A stretch of 7,762 nt of DNA from an uncultured Clostridia bacterium (GTDB lineage Bacteria > Bacillota > Clostridia > Oscillospirales > Ruminococcaceae): contig CANRHA010000078.1 in the NCBI GenBank assembly GCA_947630315.1, positions 1 through 7,762 of the forward strand. Reading direction: 5' to 3'. Under the pieces are notes generated by a model. It was not told the origin of the DNA. It did not search any database and saw nothing but the letters and a program-made list of their open reading frames with translations. Of the stretch, positions 5,489 to 7,762 are shown piece after piece (the first letter of the stretch is position 1; each line of letters opens with the position of its first letter). A program made the position numbers and the translations under genes.

Positions 5489-6508
5489 TCACGCGCCTAA
5501 AAGGCTCTGGTCAAAGGCAAAAAGCGCCTCGTTTATTTCGTAGATGTTGTAGTTGCCGCGCTCTATAAAGTACTCGATGATAATATCGAATTTGTTGCTG
5601 TGAGAGAGCGCAAAGCCCGCCTTTTCAAGCATTTCCCGGGTCTCGCCGAGCGGGAGTTCAAGGGCTATCGCAAAGGCTATAGCCGTGGGTTTTGAGGGCT
5701 TATACCGGCGGTCGCTGCGTATCTTTGAAAACAGCTTGCGGTCGATGTTCGCCTTTTTGTAACATTCGGCGTCGGTGATGCCCTTTTCGTCTATCTTTCG
5801 CAGAAGCATCTCGGAAAAGCTCTCGTCAAGCCGGCTGACGGCGTCTTCAAGGGAAAACGGCGCGCTCATCACCGGGGCGGCCCGGGGCTTTAAACCCGGC
5901 AGGGCGGCGTCATGGGCGGACATGGCCTTTGGCAGAGCGTTAAAGCGGCGGGAACGCGCTTCGGGCGGCTCTTCTCTTTCGGCGGCATAGCGGTCGTCGA
6001 TGTATTCCTCTATATCGTTAAAGAGCTTTTCGCCGATCTCGAAAGATCTTTTATCAAAGATAACGATATAAACGGTCATGTCGTTATCCGCAAGAAATTC
6101 GCCGACGGTATCTACCGCGACGCGCAGCGCCTCGGCCTTTGGATATCCGAACACACCTGAGGATATCAGCGGGAACGCGACGGTCTCGCAGCCGTAATCT
6201 TTTGCGATCTCGAGGGATCTTTTATAACAGGAGGTCAGCAGGTCGCGTTCGCCGAAGGTCCCGCCGTGCCAGACGGGGCCGACGGTATGTATAACGTACC
6301 GGCAGGGGAGTCTATACGCGCCGGTTATTTTGGCGTCGCCGGTCTTACAGCCGCCGAGGGTGCGGCATTCGGCCAAAAGCTTAGGGCCGGCGGCGTGGTG
6401 AATAGCGCCGTCGACGCCCCCTCCGCCCAAAAGGGAATTGTTGGCGGCGTTTACTATCGCGTCGACCTTCATTTTTGTTATGTCGTTTCTGACTATCTGT
6501 ATAGGCAT
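5489..6508 (-). CDS. Macro-domain ADP-ribose hydrolase with fused C-terminal helical (HTH-like) domain
   Basis: This is a 339-residue cytosolic protein in two parts. Residues 1-170 are a MacroD-type macro domain: NAANNSLLGGGGVDGAIH at 20-37 is the ADP-ribose site with the catalytic-loop glycines, HTVGPVW is at 74-80, and SSGVFGYP at 116-123 is the second phosphate loop. Such domains remove ADP-ribose from proteins or deacetylate O-acetyl-ADP-ribose. A variable linker (about 175-220) leads to a helical domain (about 222-339) with DAECYKKANIDRKLFSKIRS, PSKPTAIAFAIALEL, KFDIIIEYFIERG and FDQSLLGA at the very end. From memory the same domain occurs in Firmicutes beside vWA and tellurite-type genes, and it looks like an Xre-type HTH followed by a conserved tail. 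The start at 6508 has GGAGG 6 nt upstream. The fusion suggests sensing or erasing ADP-ribose on a partner, possibly the vWA product; that is inference. Confidence 0.92.
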   Translation of the reverse strand: MPIQIVRNDITKMKVDAIVNAANNSLLGGGGVDGAIHHAAGPKLLAECRTLGGCKTGDAKITGAYRLPCRYVIHTVGPVWHGGTFGERDLLTSCYKRSLEIAKDYGCETVAFPLISSGVFGYPKAEALRVAVDTVGEFLADNDMTVYIVIFDKRSFEIGEKLFNDIEEYIDDRYAAEREEPPEARSRRFNALPKAMSAHDAALPGLKPRAAPVMSAPFSLEDAVSRLDESFSEMLLRKIDEKGITDAECYKKANIDRKLFSKIRSDRRYKPSKPTAIAFAIALELPLGETREMLEKAGFALSHSNKFDIIIEYFIERGNYNIYEINEALFAFDQSLLGA

Positions 6509-6540
6509 GGCTGTCCTCCGTTCTTTGCTTGGGTGGGGAT

Positions 6541-6569
6541 ATTATATCATAACCGGGAGGGAATGTCAA
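6541..6569 (-). promoter_or_regulatory. Consensus sigma-A promoter of the macro-domain gene
   Basis: On the minus strand TTGACA (6569-6564) and TATAAT (6546-6541) are both exact, separated by 17 nt, with a TG one base before the -10. Expected start is near 6534, leaving a ~26-nt leader with GGAGG at 6519-6515. The match suggests strong basal transcription unless a repressor acts. Confidence 0.9.
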
Positions 6570-6586
6570 AGGCGGAAAGAGGATAA

Positions 6587-6609
6587 GATGTGGCCTAAGC
6601 GGCCACATC
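6587..6609. repeat. Perfect 9-bp inverted repeat upstream of the macro promoter
   Basis: GATGTGGCC (6587-6595) and GGCCACATC (6601-6609) flank a 5-nt spacer, 18 nt upstream of the -35 box of the macro gene. It has no T tract on either side, so it is not a standard terminator. It could be an operator or a remnant of a repeat. Confidence 0.6.
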
Positions 6610-6615
6610 AAGAAT

Positions 6616-6643
6616 ACAGAAGTCAGATGTCAGAAGTCAGAAT
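6616..6643 (+). repeat. Heptad repeat array, four units
   Basis: Units are ACAGAAG, TCAGATG, TCAGAAG and TCAGAAT without gaps. It lies about 50 nt upstream of the macro-gene promoter. A short hairpin, TCGCC-tat-GGCGA (6653-6665), followed by TGATTTT comes just after. Confidence 0.85.
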
Positions 6644-6712
6644 TTCAAGGTGTCGCCTATGGCGATGATTTTAAAAATAAAAAATAATGCGGGCGATTTA
6701 GACACTCCCAAG

Positions 6713-6740
6713 AGGATAGAGGTTAGAGGGTTGGAGGATA
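6713..6740 (+). repeat. Heptad repeat array, AGGNTAG subtype
   Basis: Units AGGATAG, AGGTTAG, AGGGTTG and GAGGATA keep a 7-nt period but are more diverged from the CAGAA type. The subtype resembles the TTAGRN array at 2882-2917 read on the minus strand. Confidence 0.55.
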
Positions 6741-6761
6741 CAGCGCTTTACTGTGAGTAAT

Positions 6762-6824
6762 AGTGACAGAGGGTGGTTGCGCGACAACCTTGATGAAAAG
6801 GGATTCGCTGCGCGAATGCTATCC
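6762..6824 (+). repeat. Short copy 1 of the AAAAGGTATTCGC...ATGCTAT repeat
   Basis: This copy starts with AGTGACAGAG (6762-6771), contains a small hairpin GGTTG/CAACC (6775-6789), then AAAAGGGATTCGC (6796-6808), TGC, and GCGAATGCTATC. ATTCGC and GCGAAT form an inverted repeat. It matches the copy at 6890-6938 in order and in both ends. Confidence 0.65.
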
Positions 6825-6826
6825 GA

Positions 6827-6861
6827 TTAGAAGACAGAAGTCAGACGTCAGAAATCAGAGG
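6827..6861 (+). repeat. Heptad repeat array, five units
   Basis: Units are TTAGAAG, ACAGAAG, TCAGACG, TCAGAAA and TCAGAGG. The array begins 3 nt after the end of short copy 1 and lies between the two short copies. Confidence 0.85.
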
Positions 6862-6889
6862 CGATCCACCCGGGGCGAAAGTGACAGAG

Positions 6890-6938
6890 TGCATCTGCGC
6901 CACATTTGTGAAAAGGTATTCGCTTCGCTCATGCTATC
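6890..6938 (+). repeat. Short copy 2 of the AAAAGGTATTCGC...ATGCTAT repeat
   Basis: AGTGACAGAG (6890-6899) is followed by an unrelated 11-nt stretch, AAAAGGTATTCGC (6911-6923), TTCG, and CTCATGCTATC (6928-6938). The part from AAAAGG onward is nearly the same as the ends of the two long copies at 7004 and 7204, but with only 4 nt inside. Confidence 0.7.
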
Positions 6939-7052
6939 TTAAATGATCCAGTTCATTGTGCCCCTCAGATAATAAAGCAATTCAAAGCGCGTCCGCACAC
7001 TATAAAAAGGTATTCGCAAATTTCCTTGCGGAAATTTTCTCATGCTATTTGA

Positions 7053-7142
7053 ATCACCCCTCCCCCTGACCCCCTCCCCTCGAGGGGAGGGGGTTCTGCT
7101 ATGCACGGGCATTCTGCGTAGGCCGGGAGGGGGAGGGGTGAT
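7053..7142 (+). repeat. Three-way-junction-like fold in unit 1
   Basis: An outer 15-bp stem joins 7053-7067 to 7128-7142 (ATCACCCCTCCCCCT with its exact complement). Inside is a 24-nt perfect palindrome at 7070-7093 (C5 T C4 TCGA G4 A G5) and a small stem CTATGC/GCGTAG (7099-7104 with 7116-7121, one T-G pair). The strands are strongly C- or G-rich, so a G-quadruplex on the plus strand is an alternative. Confidence 0.75.
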
Positions 7143-7144
7143 CC

Positions 7145-7195
7145 GGCGCGGGCGGCCACCGCAGATATATCAGTAATTAGATCGCCGCCCGCGCC
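7145..7195. repeat. GC-rich 12-bp inverted repeat of unit 1
   Basis: GGCGCGGGCGGC (7145-7156) is the exact complement of GCCGCCCGCGCC (7184-7195). The 27-nt interior contains CAGATA, TCAGTA and TTAGAT, which look like worn heptads. Confidence 0.8.
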
Positions 7196-7306
7196 TTCCT
7201 TGTAAAAAGGTATTCGCTTACCCTCGAATTATCGCTCACCCTCAGCACCCACATCAACTAACTACTAACAACTACTCTCTAACTACTATCCGCTCATGCT
7301 ATTTGA

Positions 7307-7396
7307 ATCACCCCACCCCCTGACCCCCCTCCCCTCAAGGGGAGGGGTTCTGCTATGCGCGAGTATTCTGCGTAGGCCGGGAGGAGGAGGGGTGAT
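7307..7396 (+). repeat. Three-way-junction-like fold in unit 2
   Basis: This copy of the 7053-7142 fold has small differences. The outer stem keeps ATCACCCC/GGGGTGAT but has an A-A mismatch and a C-A mismatch further in. The inner hairpin is CCCCTCCCCT (7326-7335) with AGGGGAGGGG (7338-7347) over CA. The small stem CTATGC/GCGTAG (7353-7358 with 7370-7375) is unchanged although its loop differs. Confidence 0.7.
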
Positions 7397-7398
7397 CC

Positions 7399-7488
7399 GG
7401 CGCGGGCGGCGCGAATAGAAGACAGAAATCAGATATCAGAAAACAGAAGTGCTCTATTAGAGGCTTGTTGTATAGCCCGCCGCCCGCG
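7399..7488. repeat. GC-rich inverted repeat of unit 2 with heptad array in the loop
   Basis: CGCGGGCGGC (7401-7410) is complementary to GCCGCCCGCG (7479-7488). The loop holds a full five-unit heptad array plus about 30 nt more. The arms match those of unit 1. Confidence 0.8.
7415..7449 (+). repeat. Heptad repeat array inside the unit 2 hairpin loop
   Basis: ATAGAAG, ACAGAAA, TCAGATA, TCAGAAA follow without gaps at 7415-7442, then ACAGAAG at 7443-7449. This is the most regular array together with 1855-1887. Confidence 0.85.
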
Positions 7489-7489
7489 A

Positions 7490-7508
7490 CTACCCTTTTA
7501 GAGGGTAG
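7490..7508. repeat. Small hairpin after unit 2
   Basis: CTACCCT (7490-7496) pairs with AGGGTAG (7502-7508) over TTTAG. Its 3' arm runs into the next heptad array. No T tract follows. Confidence 0.5.
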
Positions 7509-7533
7509 AAGATAGATGAATAGATATTAGAAC
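7505..7533 (+). repeat. Heptad repeat array, TAGA subtype
   Basis: Units GTAGAAG, ATAGATG, one extra A, ATAGATA and TTAGAAC. The ATAGATA-TTAGAA pair is also found in the array at 4566-4603, so the two share a subtype. Confidence 0.7.
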
Positions 7534-7656
7534 GCTCTATCAGGGTGAGCGGAAAGCAAAAGGGCACGCGAACAGGTCGGAACTTTCTGCCACCGTTGCC
7601 GCCACTTTCTGCCTCTACCGCAAGCCCCTGCTATCCGCCGCCCTTGTCCTCCCGGG

Positions 7657-7688
7657 TCTGACATCTGATTTCTGACCTCTGTTCTCTG
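7657..7688 (-). repeat. Heptad repeat array in reverse orientation
   Basis: On the minus strand the units are ACAGAGG, TCAGAAA, TCAGATG and TCAGACC, preceded by CAGAGA. It is the only CAGAA-type array in the window with the motif on the minus strand. Confidence 0.8.
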
Positions 7689-7699
7689 CCGAGGGCCCC

Positions 7700-7752
7700 G
7701 GGCGAAGCCCCGGCGGCCCTCCGGGCCGCCGCAGCGCGCCTGCGGCGCGCTG
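7700..7752. repeat. Three abutting GC-rich hairpins
   Basis: GGGC-gaa-GCCC (7700-7710) is followed directly by a 9-bp stem with TCC loop (7711-7731, CGGCGGCCC/GGGCCGCCG) and a 9-bp stem with TGC loop (7732-7752, CAGCGCGCC/GGCGCGCTG). The last two are each exactly 21 nt and share no bases. The sequence to the window end stays almost pure G and C. No T tract follows, so these are not ordinary terminators. Confidence 0.7.
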
Positions 7753-7762
7753 GCCCCGCGCC

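Larger units (their letters stand above)
7004..7203 (+). repeat. Long composite repeat, unit 1
   Basis: The unit runs AAAAAGGTATTCGC (7004-7017); a 21-nt interior that is itself a hairpin, AAATTTCC/GGAAATTT (7018-7037); CTCATGCTATTTGAATCACC (from 7039); a three-stem fold (7053-7142); and a GC inverted repeat (7145-7195). The next unit begins exactly 200 nt after this one with the same first 14 bases. Confidence 0.85.
7204..7488 (+). repeat. Long composite repeat, unit 2
   Basis: The order is as in unit 1: AAAAAGGTATTCGC (7204-7217), interior, CTCATGCTATTTGAATCACC (from 7293), three-stem fold (7307-7396), GC inverted repeat (7399-7488). The first interior is 75 nt (7218-7292) instead of 21 and includes CTAAC/CTACT simple repeats at about 7252-7288. 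The last interior is 68 nt instead of 27. Confidence 0.85.
6570..7762. other. Gene-free, repeat- and hairpin-rich region
   Basis: No open reading frame with family resemblance, suitable length or ribosome binding site is visible on either strand over ~1.2 kb. I saw no tRNA or rRNA. The stretch is instead filled with heptad arrays, short and long copies of a bounded repeat, and GC-rich inverted repeats, entered separately. Confidence 0.7.

Noticed and set aside
7004..7488. CRISPR array
   Set aside because: The repeat period is about 200 nt and more, with hairpin-rich repeats and low-complexity interiors; there are only two long units and no cas genes in view.
7582..7613. Direct repeat ACTTTCTGCC, two copies 22 nt apart
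   Set aside because: Only two copies of 10 nt with unrelated flanks; too little to call an element.

Overview
The window looks like chromosomal DNA of a fairly GC-rich member of the Clostridia (Oscillospiraceae-like, probably a gut lineage). The reasons are strong GGAGG ribosome binding sites, sigma-A promoters with good -35/-10 boxes, a preQ1-I riboswitch in front of queT, an M23 protein of the SpoIIQ type that suggests a spore former, frequent ATA isoleucine codons, and a macro-domain/vWA gene pair typical of Firmicutes. This assignment is inference from gene content; no marker gene is present.

Layout. Positions 1-332 are the 3' end of an aspartate kinase gene, translationally coupled (TGATG overlap) to a RadC/JAB-like gene (332-1057) whose predicted metal ligands are all replaced. 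Convergent to these, on the minus strand, is queT (1198-1689), the substrate-binding membrane subunit of an ECF transporter for queuosine precursors. Its leader carries a consensus-like sigma-A promoter, a preQ1-I pseudoknot aptamer, an antiterminator and an intrinsic terminator, so the whole OFF switch can be read from sequence. Next on the minus strand is a membrane-anchored M23 endopeptidase (2000-2749) with an intact zinc site. Divergent from it is a beta-CASP metallo-beta-lactamase RNA-processing enzyme (2958-4565), ending at a terminator built from a degenerate heptad repeat. On the minus strand follow a vWA protein (4739-5383) and, upstream of it, a macro-domain protein with an extra C-terminal helical domain (5489-6508). 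The latter has an exact TTGACA-17-TATAAT promoter. Read-through RNA from the macro gene would meet a long hairpin that covers the vWA ribosome binding site.

The last ~1.2 kb (6570-7762) holds no convincing gene on either strand but is densely structured. It contains two short copies and two long copies of an element bounded by AAAAGGTATTCGC and CTCATGCTAT. The long copies also carry a conserved three-way-junction-like fold and a GC-rich inverted repeat. Interiors differ between copies while the arms stay fixed, and some interiors are filled with arrays of a 7-nt repeat (roughly [T/A]CAGAAN) that occurs at about ten intergenic places in this window. The window ends in three abutting GC-rich hairpins.

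The most unusual material is this repeat system: short heptad arrays next to promoters, inside a terminator and inside hairpin loops, plus a tandem composite hairpin element. The genes are mostly recognisable families; the RadC-like protein with a lost active site and the masked vWA ribosome binding site are the more notable gene-level points.
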